Assembly: GCA_047967505.1 (NCBI GenBank)
Contig: CM106539.1
DNA length: 64,000 nucleotides
From: Dipteris shenzhenensis
Taxonomy: Eukaryota; Polypodiophyta; Polypodiopsida; Gleicheniales
Strand: one strand, 5' to 3'
How positions within the stretch are numbered: the stretch's first letter is position 1; each line of letters opens with the position of its first letter. The notes beneath the pieces were generated by a model. The model searched no databases. It saw only the letters and a program-made list of their open reading frames with translations, and was not told the DNA's origin. This document shows, piece by piece, positions 20,340 to 30,490 of this stretch. Position numbers and translations under genes: made by a program.

Positions 20340-20785
20340 TTAAGAAAATGTTTCTTCATTTTGGGAGACTCTCCATTGGTATCTTGATGCAACGCACAAG
20401 GTGCAAGAGTATGTGGACTGTCGGTTGAGTCGTGAGGAGTTTATTAATAGTGATCTATTTGTTTGTAGAAGATACCATTAATGACATAAGAATCCCTTGC
20501 TATCACATTTCCCCAATCATCAAGATAGTCCTAATCATATTGTTGTATTTTTGCAGTGCCTTTAAGTAGGTAAAAATATGCACCCTCAACATTATTGGTC
20601 TTAGCGTTGACTAGAAAACTGTCACCAACATGCAAAGCATTGCTTAACACATCATGAAGGCCTTCCAAAGTTGCAAATCTGTATACATCTTCCTCATCTA
20701 TAGTAGCTTGTATATCTAGCAAAGGTTCCAATGTGTGAACACCCCAAGGTTGCACATGTGCTTTGTTGGTACATTTGTTCCAAAA
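20340..20785 (-). pseudogene. Fragment of uncharacterised transposase-like family X (C-terminal)
   Basis: Minus-strand sense reads MQPWGVHTLEPLLDIQATID at 20755 downwards, then EEDVYRFATLEGLHDVLSNA and EGAYFYLLKGTAKIQQ. The first part also ends the family X gene at 32.46-32.53 and 60.53-60.61 kb, and the later part is recognisable in broken form at 32.53-32.66 kb. This fragment keeps about 50 residues between them that copies A and B have lost. It continues downward into sequence inverted at 32.66-32.87 kb. Confidence 0.7.
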
Positions 20786-20837
20786 CTTTCTTTAGAGGGT
20801 AGGGATTTTGAGGGTTGAAGGTGGATAGAGCTTCAGG

Positions 20838-21150
20838 TCAGCCCTTCCTTAGAACTTCCTTGCCTTGGGCCAGTGATGGTGTAGTAGAGGGAGTAGGGAA
20901 AGGTTCATAAAGTGGAATTACCGCAGTCCTCCCACCATTCATGAGGGAAGATGTTCTGGCCCTCCAGTCGATTTGATAATTCACGACGTAACACCAGGTC
21001 CTTCCCAATATTATATGTTCATTAGTTGCTTCTGTGGGGAGGACATAAAAGCAGATCTCTACTGCTTGGTGAACAATTGTTAGACTCAAGTTCACAAATC
21101 CTAGTGTACTTAAGAGTCGGCCATTAATTGCACATACTGAAGGGACAGTG
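20838..21150 (-). pseudogene. Gypsy-type retropepsin fragment
   Basis: The sense from 21145 downwards contains VCAINGRLLSTLGFVNLSL, then FYVLPTEATNEHIILGRTW and YQIDW. This fits the C-terminal half of an aspartic protease domain of a gypsy or related element (ILG..W....N..IDW pattern). The DTGA active-site half is not visible; the retained piece is abruptly joined to a copia LTR-like end. Confidence 0.55.
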
Positions 21151-21161
21151 AGGTTTAGCGG

Positions 21162-21294
21162 TGTTAGAGCTATATATAGCTTGCCCTAACTTGAACTAGG
21201 TCTCACCTATATATATGTAACTAGTGATCAATATGAATCAGTCTTTGGGAGTCTATTTGGTGTGTCTATCATCCCTTCTTCTTCTCTCTCAACA
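21162..21294 (+). repeat. Short copia-type LTR
   Basis: It starts TGTTAGAGC and ends CTCTCAACA immediately before TGGTATCAGAGC. At about 133 bp it is short for a copia LTR, so it is either a 5'-truncated LTR or one from a small element. A TATATATAG run lies near its start. Confidence 0.5.
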
Positions 21295-21306
21295 TGGTAT
21301 CAGAGC
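21295..21306 (+). promoter_or_regulatory. Copia primer binding site
   Basis: TGGTATCAGAGC abuts the LTR end CAACA. It marks a second, independent copia insertion. Confidence 0.85.
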
Positions 21307-21439
21307 TACAAAGGTCTTGCTCTTGTATGCTCATTGTAATGAAGAAAGATAGGAAGTATTAGTTGTTGATTTGATTAAATAGCACTTTCAGTATCTCATC
21401 GCTTATTCTCTCTTGTCGATTTTGACATGTCTAACTTGA

Positions 21440-21775
21440 TGTGGTTTTTTGGAGGTCTTCTGGTGTGAATTTGAGAAGGTTATCAATGGCAAATTTCTGA
21501 CTCTGCTAATTGGCATTCTCGTGATAAAGCAACTCGTCGGTATATTTTATCTGCTCTACATGATTCTCTTATGCTGGATGTATTTGCCCTTCCTTCTTCT
21601 CATCCAATATGGGAATATCTCGTTGTTACTTTTGAGAAGAAATCTGTCATGGAGATTCTTTATCTTTGTAATCTTTTGAGCACTCCATACAAAGTTGGAG
21701 CTCCTATGACAACTCATATTGAAACAATTATAGTTGTTAGTATATCTTCTAGTTGTTCAATTTGAGCATTTGAAA
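21440..21775 (+). pseudogene. Copia gag fragment
   Basis: Downstream of the primer site the sense reads RYILSALHDSLMLDVFALPS, then HPIWEYLVVTFEKKSVMEI and LYLCNLLSTPYKVG, the pattern of a copia gag (UBN2-type) domain. Two frames are needed and a stop at 21763 ends it; no zinc knuckle or pol follows. Confidence 0.6.
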
Positions 21776-21912
21776 ATAAATGTGTGTAGTTTGAAGAGCT
21801 TACACCGTAGAAGGTCATAAATCCCTTGCTTTCTTTGAGCAAGTTGAAGAGAGATTTACCTATCCTATGTGAGCTGGCGGATAGAGCCGCATATCATCAT
21901 ACATGTCAACAG

Positions 21913-22277
21913 TTTTATGTCCATTTCATGGTTCATTTTGAACATGTTAATGATGATTTTGCTGTAATTTGTTCCTCATTTCCTTTACTTTACAATAGGT
22001 TTTGCTGCTACTACAAATAATGCATTGAGAAGGCCTATGTTTCTACTTCAACTCACATGTTTTTGGTTGGAACTTGTTTACAGGTGCTGTAATTTGTTAC
22101 TAGTTGCTAGAGTAGCTGTAACCTTCAAAAGGAGATTGTTGGCTTGAAGTAGCTCTGATTCTTCCATACTTTGCTCCAGGTTTTATGTCCATTTCATCCT
22201 TCATTTTGAACATGTTAATGATGGTTTTGCTGTAATTTTTTCCTCATTTCTTTACTTTACAACAGGTTTTGCTGTCC
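21913..22277. repeat. Direct repeat pair, about 95 bp
   Basis: TTTTATGTCCATTTCATGG through TTTACAATAGGTTTTGCTG (about 21915-22010) recurs at about 22183-22275 with a few changes. Each ends in a splice-acceptor-like TTTACAAYAG. Confidence 0.75.
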
Positions 22278-22332
22278 ATTTGAGGTTATCTTGTTGGGCA
22301 CCTCTTTTGTTATCTAGCCCTTTTATAGGAGT

Positions 22333-22556
22333 ATGGAGAGGCATGATATTGTGATTGTGTTAGATGAGGGTGTGGCTGAAAATCATGTGTTGGGATATGT
22401 TCATCTTAAAACCGGTGGTACCTACAAGGACTTGAGAGAAGAGATCATCCTTGATAATCTCATCATAGATGAGTTTATATTTTTGGGAGGATCTAGGAAA
22501 ATTCCAATAGGGGCGAAGCAAGAGGAGAGATGGATAGTTGATGCTGCAGAAGTAAC
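22333..22556 (+). CDS. Unrecognised open frame ended by an LTR
   Basis: About 75 codons read MERHDIVIVLDEGVAENHV, then LREEIILDNLIIDEFIFLGG and IPIGAKQEERWIVDAAEV. Codon composition and the compact hydrophobic/charged pattern look protein-like, and I do not recognise the family. After about 22556 the frame runs into what I read as a copia LTR in opposite orientation, so it is a truncated fragment at best. Confidence 0.35.
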
Positions 22557-22924
22557 CATCCAATTGAAAATGGGTGAAGATAGTGGGAGAGAGGGAAGGA
22601 GTCTCACTTGCGGCTTTCTCACACACACAATGGGGGAATACACACAAAGGTGGAGGATGAAAACAGTTTTCCTCTTCTTAGTTGTGAAAGACAAAAGAAC
22701 TCTAGTACAAAGAAATAGGAGAACCCTATATGTGGGTCTCAAACCAAACTCAGCTAACTAAGGTGGCATACTAACTGAGCCATGAACTAGAGTACATAAG
22801 GATAGCTATCATCCAGCTATTATTCATGGGCGGTGTACCAACCACATCTGCAGCTAACAAGTTGGTGACATAAATGCACAACGGTCACCCTGGCATATCA
22901 TGAGTGGAGCTCGATATCTCAACA
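22556..22924 (-). repeat. Copia 3' LTR, minus orientation
   Basis: On the minus strand the LTR begins TGTTGAGATATC at 22924, directly after a polypurine tract (seven G, complement of 22925-22931). Its far end is not resolved; it lies somewhere near 22556. The LTR contains a CT-rich stretch. Confidence 0.55.
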
Positions 22925-22933
22925 CCCCCCCTT

Positions 22934-23148
22934 GAGCTCAATCCCAATTCCTGCACACCAAGCAGCTCTTTGAACTTGCACAGCTTCTCTGCGCCCAATG
23001 CCTTCATGAATATGTCAGCTACCTCATCCTCTGTGCTGACATAAACTAGATCAATAAGACCTAGTAAAACCTTCTCCCGCACATAGTGATAATGCACCTC
23101 AATGTGCTTTGTTCTAGCATGATAGACTGGGTTATTTGCCAAGTGTAT
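22934..23148 (-). pseudogene. Copia RNase H C-terminus fused into TNP2
   Basis: Minus-strand sense reads SIHLANNPVYHARTKHIEVH, YHYVREKVLLGLIDLVYV and EDEVADIFMKALG, the highly conserved end of copia RNase H, followed by the polypurine tract and LTR. It is joined in frame to a CACTA TNP2 N-terminal segment at about 23148. The equivalent join point in copy B at about 50995 continues with TNP2 instead. The chimera is a by-product of insertion or recombination, not a functional fusion. Confidence 0.85.
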
Positions 23149-23818
23149 ACTATATCTTGCCTCTCCACAAGTAGGACACTCTCTTGCATCCTTATGTAGT
23201 CCACGAAACAAAACGCAATCGTTGACACATGCATGGATGCGCTTGTAATCTAATCCTCCAAGAGAGGTCACATGTTGCCTTGCCATATCTCTTGAGGTCG
23301 GTAATTTATTCTCCCTTGGAAGCATTTTACACAATAGCCTACACGTGAAGACCATAAATGAGGACAAGCATTCGAGTAATTGACCCACTAGCATTCGGTA
23401 ATGGCGGAGGGCTACTATCACCATCACTCCATGCATCCGTAATGGTCCCTCCTGAAGATCCCACCTCATATCGCCGATGCTTCGCCTCCTCACGGCGAGC
23501 ATAGGGCAACATATGTGGGTGTGGCACTACATCATGTATCAAATTAAAACGGGATCATAACTCAAACATATGAATACCCATAGGTATCTCAATCAACTTT
23601 AACTTACAAACCCTTACCATGTTTACGGTCACATCCCATTCTCCATACTTTGAGATGTGATTGAGTGTAATCCTGCGTGCACGATACATGTTTCCTCGAC
23701 ATCGATCACACATACATTTGATTTTTTGCTCCAACCACATTTCACGATGGTGGATACGGAGGGATTCATCCTCACTAGAGCTACTTGTTGAAGATGAAGA
23801 CATCCTACAAACAAACAA
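23149..23818 (-). pseudogene. CACTA-type TNP2 transposase N-terminus, copy A
   Basis: The first exon starts near 23800 at MSSSSTSSSSEDESLRIHH and has WLEQKIKCMCDRCRGNMYRA, a CX2C motif like the transposase-associated finger of TNP2 proteins. The next part reads GSITRMLVLIYGLHVRLLC, then LPRENKLPTSRDMARQHV and DYKRIHACVNDCVLFRG and CPTCGEARY, typical of TNP2. The catalytic half is gone, replaced by the copia end at 23148. It is transcribed away from the TNPA-like gene at 24.6 kb. Confidence 0.8.
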
Positions 23819-23865
23819 CTCAAAAAAATTTACTTTTCTTTAAATATTTAATTTTAAACTCTGTG

Positions 23866-23975
23866 GCGCTCTAAAGGTGCGTCTAAAACTGCGTCTGTCT
23901 ATTCTGTGGTGCGCGTCTAAAACCGCGTCTGATCTGTGTATTTAGACGCATATATAGACACGCCATTAGATGCGA
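23866..23975. repeat. TAGACGCG array at divergent promoter, copy A
   Basis: GTGCGTCTAAAACTGCGTCT and TAGACGCATATATAGACACG-type words fill the gap between the TNP2 start (minus) and the TNPA-like 5' exon (plus). Confidence 0.8.
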
Positions 23976-24069
23976 CTTTTAAATCTGCTTTTAGCACGCT
24001 CGCTTTGCTTTTCTTCACATTACTTATACTTCGCGCGGCTTGCTTGCTTCGCTATTAGCAAATCCACAG

Positions 24070-24155
24070 TTTCGACGCTTAAGAGGAAGGCACCCACACT
24101 TACTTCCAAGCTTACACTTAAGAGGAAGGCACCCACACTTACTTCCAAGCTTAAA
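24070..24155. repeat. Tandem duplication in 5' exon, copy A
   Basis: CTTAAGAGGAAGGCACCCAC starts twice about 39 bases apart. The same doubling is present in copy B at about 51920-51990, so it predates the segmental duplication; copy C has a looser version. Confidence 0.85.
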
Positions 24156-24366
24156 GGAGAAGAGGGCGAACAAGGAAGAGAAGCAACTTTGAAAAAGGAG
24201 AAGAACCTTCCATACCTCTATCCAAGGTAAGTCTTTTTGCAGTTGATCTTTTTTGGAAGTTTGCTCTCTTTGGATTTGTACTTTCTCATATCCAAAAAAC
24301 GCATGATTTGGGTATCAGTGTTACGTTTTTGTGTCGGGCGCATGTCCTTTTCTACTTTTTAGTCGT

Positions 24367-24540
24367 CTGTCGGAGTGCGTCTATAGGCGCATCTCAGAGC
24401 ACGTCTAAAACTGCATCTATAGGTGCATCTAGACGCACGTCTAGCCTATTTGCAGACACAGACAGTCGCATCTATAGACACGCTGTTATACGCAAAAATA
24501 GACGCGTTAGTCAGACGCGTCTATAGACGCGCTCCGACAG
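24367..24540. repeat. Intronic TAGACGCG foldback, copy A
   Basis: The ends CTGTCGGAGTGCGTCTATAG and CTATAGACGCGCTCCGACAG are inverted, with TAGACGCG words between. It lies in the first intron of the TNPA-like gene. Confidence 0.8.
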
Positions 24541-24613
24541 TAATCCTCTCTTCCCTTCCCCTTTCTTCTTAGCTCATCAGTAATCGTCTTTTTTTCTTTT
24601 TTCCAGTTCATCA

Positions 24614-25478
24614 TGTGGCCAGGAAGCACTTCGGGCTCACCTGATCTCCGGGAGTCTATTTTTAGGGCTTATATAACCTTTTAGGACACCCTCCTAGTCC
24701 TACGGAGTTATACGGGTATACGACGGGTACTCTAAACACCCCCCAGGAGTCGGCACTACAGACTCCAAACCACCCCACACCAGCTGAGATCACCCTAGCG
24801 GAGTCAGCACAGCCCAGCTGGCTACACAACGCGGGCCCATCTCCCATGCCATCTTATGCCCCTTCCCCCATGCCATCTTATGCCCCTTCTGCCATGCCGT
24901 CTTATGCCCCTTCCCCCCTGCCGTCAGGAGGTCCTTCTATCTTGCAGAGCCGTCGGCATACTCCTGTGTAGTCGAGACTCGGTTCTCCAGCTACGAGTGG
25001 TCCACGTAGTCCTGTGCAGTCTCCAGCTACGAGTGGTCAGCATACTAGCTCGACATGACACGGTAGCAGGCATAGTAGCAAGGAGAGCAGTGGGGGATGC
25101 ATGGCACAGTGCTTTCGGAGGGGTGGCAGTGGGGACGATGATGATTCAGATGATTTAGACGTGCCTCCGGGTGATGGTACGATATTCTATGACATCACTC
25201 AGACAGGAGGCATCTTGATGGATGCACGGGAGAAGGACATCATGGCCTTCATGCGCTCTGTAATTGCTAACAATTATAGAGATTGCTTTATCCACTACAA
25301 AGACCAGCCAAAGAGGTTGGCTGATGAGACCCTCGCTGCTGTTCGCTCTAGGTATCCTAACCCCCCCAATCGCCAGTTCACAGATAAATGGGCCAAGTCA
25401 AAGATTGTTACGATACTTGGCAATAAAAGATCTTCCCTTATTAAGAGGCAGGCACTAGCGGAGCTTGCCAGGCTCGAG
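24614..25478 (+). pseudogene. TNPA-like CACTA second gene, copy A
   Basis: The ATG at 24614 opens MWPGSTSGSPDLRESIF but the frame soon hits a stop. After a repeated PSPMPSYAP-like linker (24840-24920, absent from copy B) the conserved core is clean from 25101: SGDDDDSDDLDVPPGDGTIF, ILMDAREKDIMAFMRSV, YRDCFIHYKDQPKRLADET and FTDKWAKSKIVTILGNKRSS. The gene is cut at about 25478, where an inverted segment begins, so the C-terminal exons are missing. The core is an acidic patch followed by a helical domain like TNPA or Transposase_24. Confidence 0.75.
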
Positions 25479-25654
25479 ACCCTCTCTCTATAATTTATTT
25501 TGTTTCAATCTCTGAGTACTATTATTGGAAGCTACAGAGGGAAGATGATGTTGATTTTGCTACAAAACATAACTAGGGTCACTACGACTATTCACATCAT
25601 TATGGACATTTTTTTGACAGAATTTACATTGAATTTAAAAAAAAAGTCTTGAAA

Positions 25655-25678
25655 CACAACAAGACAGCACCTACAGAC
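25655..25678. repeat. Candidate element terminus, copy A
   Basis: CACAACAAGACAGCACCTAC borders the palindrome array, and corresponds inverted to 54286-54309. Confidence 0.45.
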
Positions 25679-25985
25679 GCGCACACGGACGTGTTTACTA
25701 AACTAAATAAAAAACTTACGGGCGCGTCTATTTGTGCGTCTATTTTTGCATCTAGAGACCCGCATCTAACAGCGCATCTATATAGTAGACACACGCATGT
25801 ATAGACGTGCATTTAGACGCGTAAATAGACGCTCTGCTTAAAAATTTTAAAAACAGACAGACGCATCATTAAACGTGTGTATAGACGCATTTTTAAACGT
25901 GTTTATAGACGTGCAAATAGACGCTTCTCGAACAGATAGACGCGTATATAGACGCGTTTATAGACGCACTGATAGACGCGCTTTA
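25670..25985. repeat. TAGACGCG subterminal array, copy A
   Basis: TAGACGCGTATATAGACGCG, GGCGCGTCTATTTGTGCGTC and similar words recur throughout; it is the inverted counterpart of 53965-54300. Confidence 0.88.
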
Positions 25986-26253
25986 TAATATTTTTTTTAA
26001 ATTTACAGAATGCTGTGTATGTTGTGTATGCTGTATAGTTACAAGAATCCCATTTCCACATTGTGTTATTCAATTCTTACAGCCAACCGCATTTTAATTA
26101 CAATTCCAAATAAAACATTATAACTCCAAAACACAATAAAATTGAAAGCTCAAAAAGTGCTTGTATGTACATATAGCACGAAGCTAAGTCACGTCATGTG
26201 GCTTCAAGTACAAAAAATAAGAGGAGTGTATATACAAGAGGCACGAAGCCAAG

Positions 26254-28500
26254 AGATGAAGATAATAGAACTATTATTGCATAAGAAGTTTACTTAATGT
26301 ATCAAGATACGCATGGCTAGAACTACCATGACACTTTATATATAATATCTCTTCAATGAATAGAAGTACCGTGATATCCAATTCTCTAGGATGAAAAATT
26401 TACCCATTGCATGAAATTTGGGACAAATGTGCACTAATGAAAAGGAGTTCTATTTGCTCACCTCCTTTTTCCATGCTCAATAAACTAGTGATTGAGCTAT
26501 TGATAGTGGAGGCATCACATGACATACTTGCCTTGAAGACTTTACCCATCCCCAAGAGATTGATTCCATATGCATACCTACATGCTTCTTTTGATGTGAA
26601 AGTTGAAAGGACAAATGTGCGTCAATGAAAAGAATCCCTATCTACTCAATTGCTTTATTCATACTTGACAAAGTAGTGGTAGTGGTGGCATCGCATGTCA
26701 TTCGGCCTAACTTGAAAACTTTACACAAATCTGAGAGTGTGTTAGCAAATGCTACATCCATGTACTTCTTTGGATGTGAAAGTTGAGGTGAAGAACAAAT
26801 GAAGTGGGGGTTGTGGATCCACTTCTAGATAATGTTTTTGTTGGTTGCAAAGGTGTCTACAAAGCTTAGTAAAGATGTAAGGCCAAAACCAGGGTTACTG
26901 TTAGCATGAAGGAGTAGATTTTGAGAAAACGTTTGCACTCATAATCAGATTAAATACAATCATGTTGCTATTGTGTCTTTGGACTCCTATTTTCACTTCG
27001 CTCCCTTTAATATTCCTAGCTTTTGTTTTCCAATCCATAGCACTAGTAGTAATGTGGAAATTATTAGGAGAACTTTAGGAGGATGTGGATTTGTATGGGA
27101 AGATAAGCTCCATGCTAGTACCATCCTAAACCAATTTATCTAGATTCAATAAAAAATAGATAAGCCACATTTTTCTCCTTTCCTAGACCATGGCATGTAG
27201 GTTGGATGAAAAGTCGGAGCACTTTGTTGATTAGGAAGATGTAGGAATCTTACAAGTACTCAAGAGGCTGTGAGCTATATTTCATTAACTTTCTCATGGT
27301 GAAGGTGTGACTAAAACACTTTCTGACTGTCAAGGTTCCGTAGGAAAATAGAGATGGGACATGTTGATCATTGGTGAAAGGACGTAGGCAAAGGGAGGTC
27401 CACCTAGACAGGTGCCCTGAGAATGCTTGCATGGAGTCTTGTAGATATGCTTTGTGCCACCTAGCGTGTGTTACAAAGCATGTGTTAGAATGGGTGCATC
27501 AATGATTGTGAGGAGTAGGGAAAGTGGGAGAGGGCTCCTTTCCCGCTCAAAAAATGCCCTCCCCTACCTTTCCTAGGCATCAAAGGCTTGGGAAGGGGGT
27601 TTACATGATGACACATGTGAGATACGAGTTAAGTACAGTTGAACAAGCTGAGAGCAGCTCCCTGCGTGCTGCTAAGCCTAGCATTCCAATATTAGTAGGA
27701 ATTCCATCCCCATGTGTAGCAGTTGGGGCCAGATCATACCTTGAAGCAGGCTCCCCCTCCCTGAACCTACAATCTGGTCCCCCTATCCACCAATGGGAGA
27801 GGATCTTTCCTCCCAGTAGTCTAATGTTGGGCTGGGATCCCAGATTTCAAGCTCTCTGGGCTAGCATTTGACTGCCAGGGAGCTCTATTGAACCAACTCT
27901 CCAGCTCCATGGGGTTGCAAATAAATCCTGCTAGTAGGGCTCCCCCGAGCCACTTTTTTCGCACGGGGAGACCCTCTGAAGCGTCTCAAGCCTAGGTGCA
28001 TTTGGGGGGTGGCCATTACCATTACAAAGATTTTTACATCATAAGGCTGATGGGACTAGGACCTAGGCGCATTTGGGGGAGGCAATTAGGAAGTTTTTTA
28101 GATTGGAGGGTCCAGATTTGGATTCCACAAATCCAAGCCTTTGACGAACATGACTCATGTTTTAGAAGAGATATGAGGATTAAAAATGCTTGTTACCATG
28201 CCGGATGTTGACGACCTTAAGGGTCCCTAATTGTGGATGGAATGATGCCATGCATCGTAGCGCATATTGTAAACGATTGGATTCTGGAATGAACTGGGGG
28301 GATCCCCGTGGAGAGCTCCTAGGTCCTTACCATTAATAATTGATAAAGATAGGCCGACCTTTGTAATCGAGGCAAATCATTTCCCCTGATTTCAAAAACA
28401 TGGATAAGGCTAGGATCGACTTGCTGTCGATGACCACACAGGCTAGATGGACGGGGATTCATAGGTTGATGGAAGCCAAGCCCCACTGCTAAAAAATAAA
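26254..28500. other. Non-coding, copy A; faint copia RT trace
   Basis: No gene is supported. Near 26905-26975 a short run VDFEKTFALIIRLNTIM recalls the VDFxxTFAPVxRxxTIR motif of copia reverse transcriptase, but the flanks do not extend it. The rest, matching copy B, has no domain. A 133-base segment at about 27770-27903 is absent from copy B. Confidence 0.5.
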
Positions 28501-28505
28501 AGTCA

Positions 28506-28615
28506 TGTCGTTACAAAGAGTAGCTTTCATGAGCGAGGTTGATGCATGTGGGAGAAGAAAAAAAACTATCGTTACAAAGCATAGCTTTCATGAAGTGGAT
28601 GTGGGAAAAAAAACA
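28506..28615. repeat. Short tandem repeat pair, about 58 bp
   Basis: GTTACAAAGAGTAGCTTTCATGA with a following poly-A run recurs as GTTACAAAGCATAGCTTTCATGA; the second unit is a little shorter. Confidence 0.7.
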
Positions 28616-28944
28616 GGACACATGAGCCGCAGTCTTGCTGAAGTTAAGGTTGAAAGCTCGTTGAAAGTCTCTTATGTTAATCGATATTGTCATTGTCTTG
28701 AGCTGGATCCAGGCTTTCGGTGCGTGGACGTCAAATTCCGTTATAATACAAATTCGATGACGTGAAATGGAGGATGGCGGAGCATGCAGGACAGCAAATA
28801 TCTATGCTGTGATGTTTGCAAAGGGCAAGAAACGTGAGAGAGAGGATAATTTGTGCGTAACAGAGTCCAAAGAAATTTGGCCGCTGGATTCATCGTTTTT
28901 TGGAAATTCGTGGACCGGCACACTCCTACGTAACTAGGCACAGT

Positions 28945-28960
28945 CTCTATATAAACATCG
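28945..28960 (+). promoter_or_regulatory. Possible TATA-type core promoter, copy A
   Basis: TCTCTATATAAACATCG is a good plant TATA context, identical in copy B at 57030-57046. No protein-coding start with a recognisable product follows, so it might drive a non-coding transcript or be chance. Confidence 0.35.
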
Positions 28961-29289
28961 ATCGTAGTCACAAACTCACAAACTCCATCCAATCGGCAGG
29001 TTAGAGGTTAGCGCGGATGAAACCTTTCCCCCAATTCCTTTCCATCCACAGTAGTTAGAAGCTTCTTCAGGAGGAGATCTAGATATCCTTTTGATATTGT
29101 TTCACGTAGTTCTGTAGTAAGTGTGCTTTATCAACACAAGTTAGCCCCCTGCATGCTCGTAGTTCTACACAAGTTAGCCACCCACATACTTCTTGTCAAA
29201 AATGGCAAAACTTATCACTAGTCTGATGCGGCTCGATGCTACGTATCCCTTTTTTTATGGCACCTTGAGCAAATAAAAACTAAGTAATA

Positions 29290-29720
29290 TAAAGTCCTAT
29301 GCAAAGTATCATACCCATAGGAGACAAGAACATAGGCTAGAAGTACACCAATGCATATTTTTTTAAACTCATGCATGATGCATCATAAAGAACAAGCAAA
29401 CTATATTTGAAACCATGCAAAGGATATCTCATGGATATGATACTTTGCACAGGCTGTAAACTAAGTAAGATGAAGGCCTTGCAAATATAATATGACAAGC
29501 ACATATGCTAGAAGCACATAAATGCATATTTTTCAACACTCATGCATGATATGTGGCAGAAAACAAAGATATATGCATTCCCAATAATGCAAGTGATATT
29601 CTATGGGTATGATACTTTGCATACACCTTAGATTAAGAACAATCAAGGCCTATGCAAAGTACCATACCCATTGGAGATGAGCACATAGGTTGGAAGTACA
29701 TTGATGGACATGGCAAGTAA
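29290..29720. repeat. Diverged tandem repeat, about 180 bp period, copy A
   Basis: Three units share CCTATGCAAAGTATCATACCC-like, CATAGGCTAGAAGTACA-like and ATGCATATTTTT words, with starts near 29298, 29475 and 29655. The window start (1-120) carries the last unit. Confidence 0.7.
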
Positions 29721-30376
29721 AGAGGAAATATGCATTCCAAACCATGTAAGTGATATCCAATAGCATATGTTGTAGTAATCCATATGTGAAACTACCATAT
29801 GGAAAAGGTCCAAATGAGACATCCCACATACAAATTCAGAACTCATGAAGGAAGCCACATAATGATTTGAGGGGAGAGGAGGCTCATTCTTGAAACTGTT
29901 TTGGGGGATTAGGCTCTCCCATGGGTGGCGAGCCATTTGGGACATGTGTCCCACTAACACATGGCCAAATGAGAGACTGCCACATTTCAAGAAGGTATTA
30001 GAGTAGACTCTGACACTTCAATTGGAGGCAAACAAAGTGTTCCTGGCCAATGAAGGCAAAGAAGAACACCTTGAATGAGACCCAAAGATGCCATGTGTCC
30101 TAATGAGGAGGTCCATAAAAAGGGAACAGAGTGCAAAGATAATGTGGCAACATGTGTGCTCCACGTGTGAGACTGCACGGGATCTAGTGCCATAATGAGG
30201 AGGCATAGAGCATGGTGGCAGCTCATAAATGGTCAATCATACAAATGCCTCCTCAAATCACAGTGCTGTAGGCTACATGGATTAGATCTAATAGAAAAGA
30301 GTAGCAAAAAGAGGCATGCAAATGTACCATGTGGCAAAAGGTGCACATGCTAGACACAAGTGGCAGATGGAATGTG

Positions 30377-30490
30377 TACGGCCTAGATGGAATGCGCTAT
30401 TGTCTTGGAATTGAGTTCTGGAGAGATTTAGATAGTACCTTTATGAGTCAATTGAAACGTGTTGATAGTCTCCTAAAGAAGTTCCCCTTG
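30377..30490 (+). pseudogene. Copia reverse-transcriptase scrap, copy A
   Basis: MRYCLGIEFWRDLDSTFMSQ then RVDSLLKKF is the well-known LGIE...SQ.KY...LLKKF segment of copia reverse transcriptase. Only about 35 residues remain. The same scrap lies in copy B but not after the window-start copy, which diverges just before it. Confidence 0.75.

Larger units (their letters stand above)
25479..26253. other. Segment inverted relative to copy B
   Basis: This is the reverse complement of 53692-54480 with small changes: it starts TTTTGTTTCAATCTCTGAG and ends AGGCACGAAGCCAAG. Outer flanks match copy B in direct orientation (25478 to 53057; 26254 to 54481). Copy C has the copy-B order after the TNPA-like stop, so the inversion arose in copy A. 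It contains the 3' UTR, subterminal array and candidate terminus of the element. Confidence 0.92.

Noticed and set aside
25577-25592. CACTACGACTATTCAC as an alternative terminus of the first element family
   Set aside because: Present in copies A and B outside the array, but no inverted partner was found at the TNP2 end; kept only as an alternative.
27524-27871. 115-residue frame MGEGSFPAQKMPSPTFPRH
   Set aside because: Copy B has the same start but loses the second half through a 133-bp difference; no domain or codon constraint is apparent.
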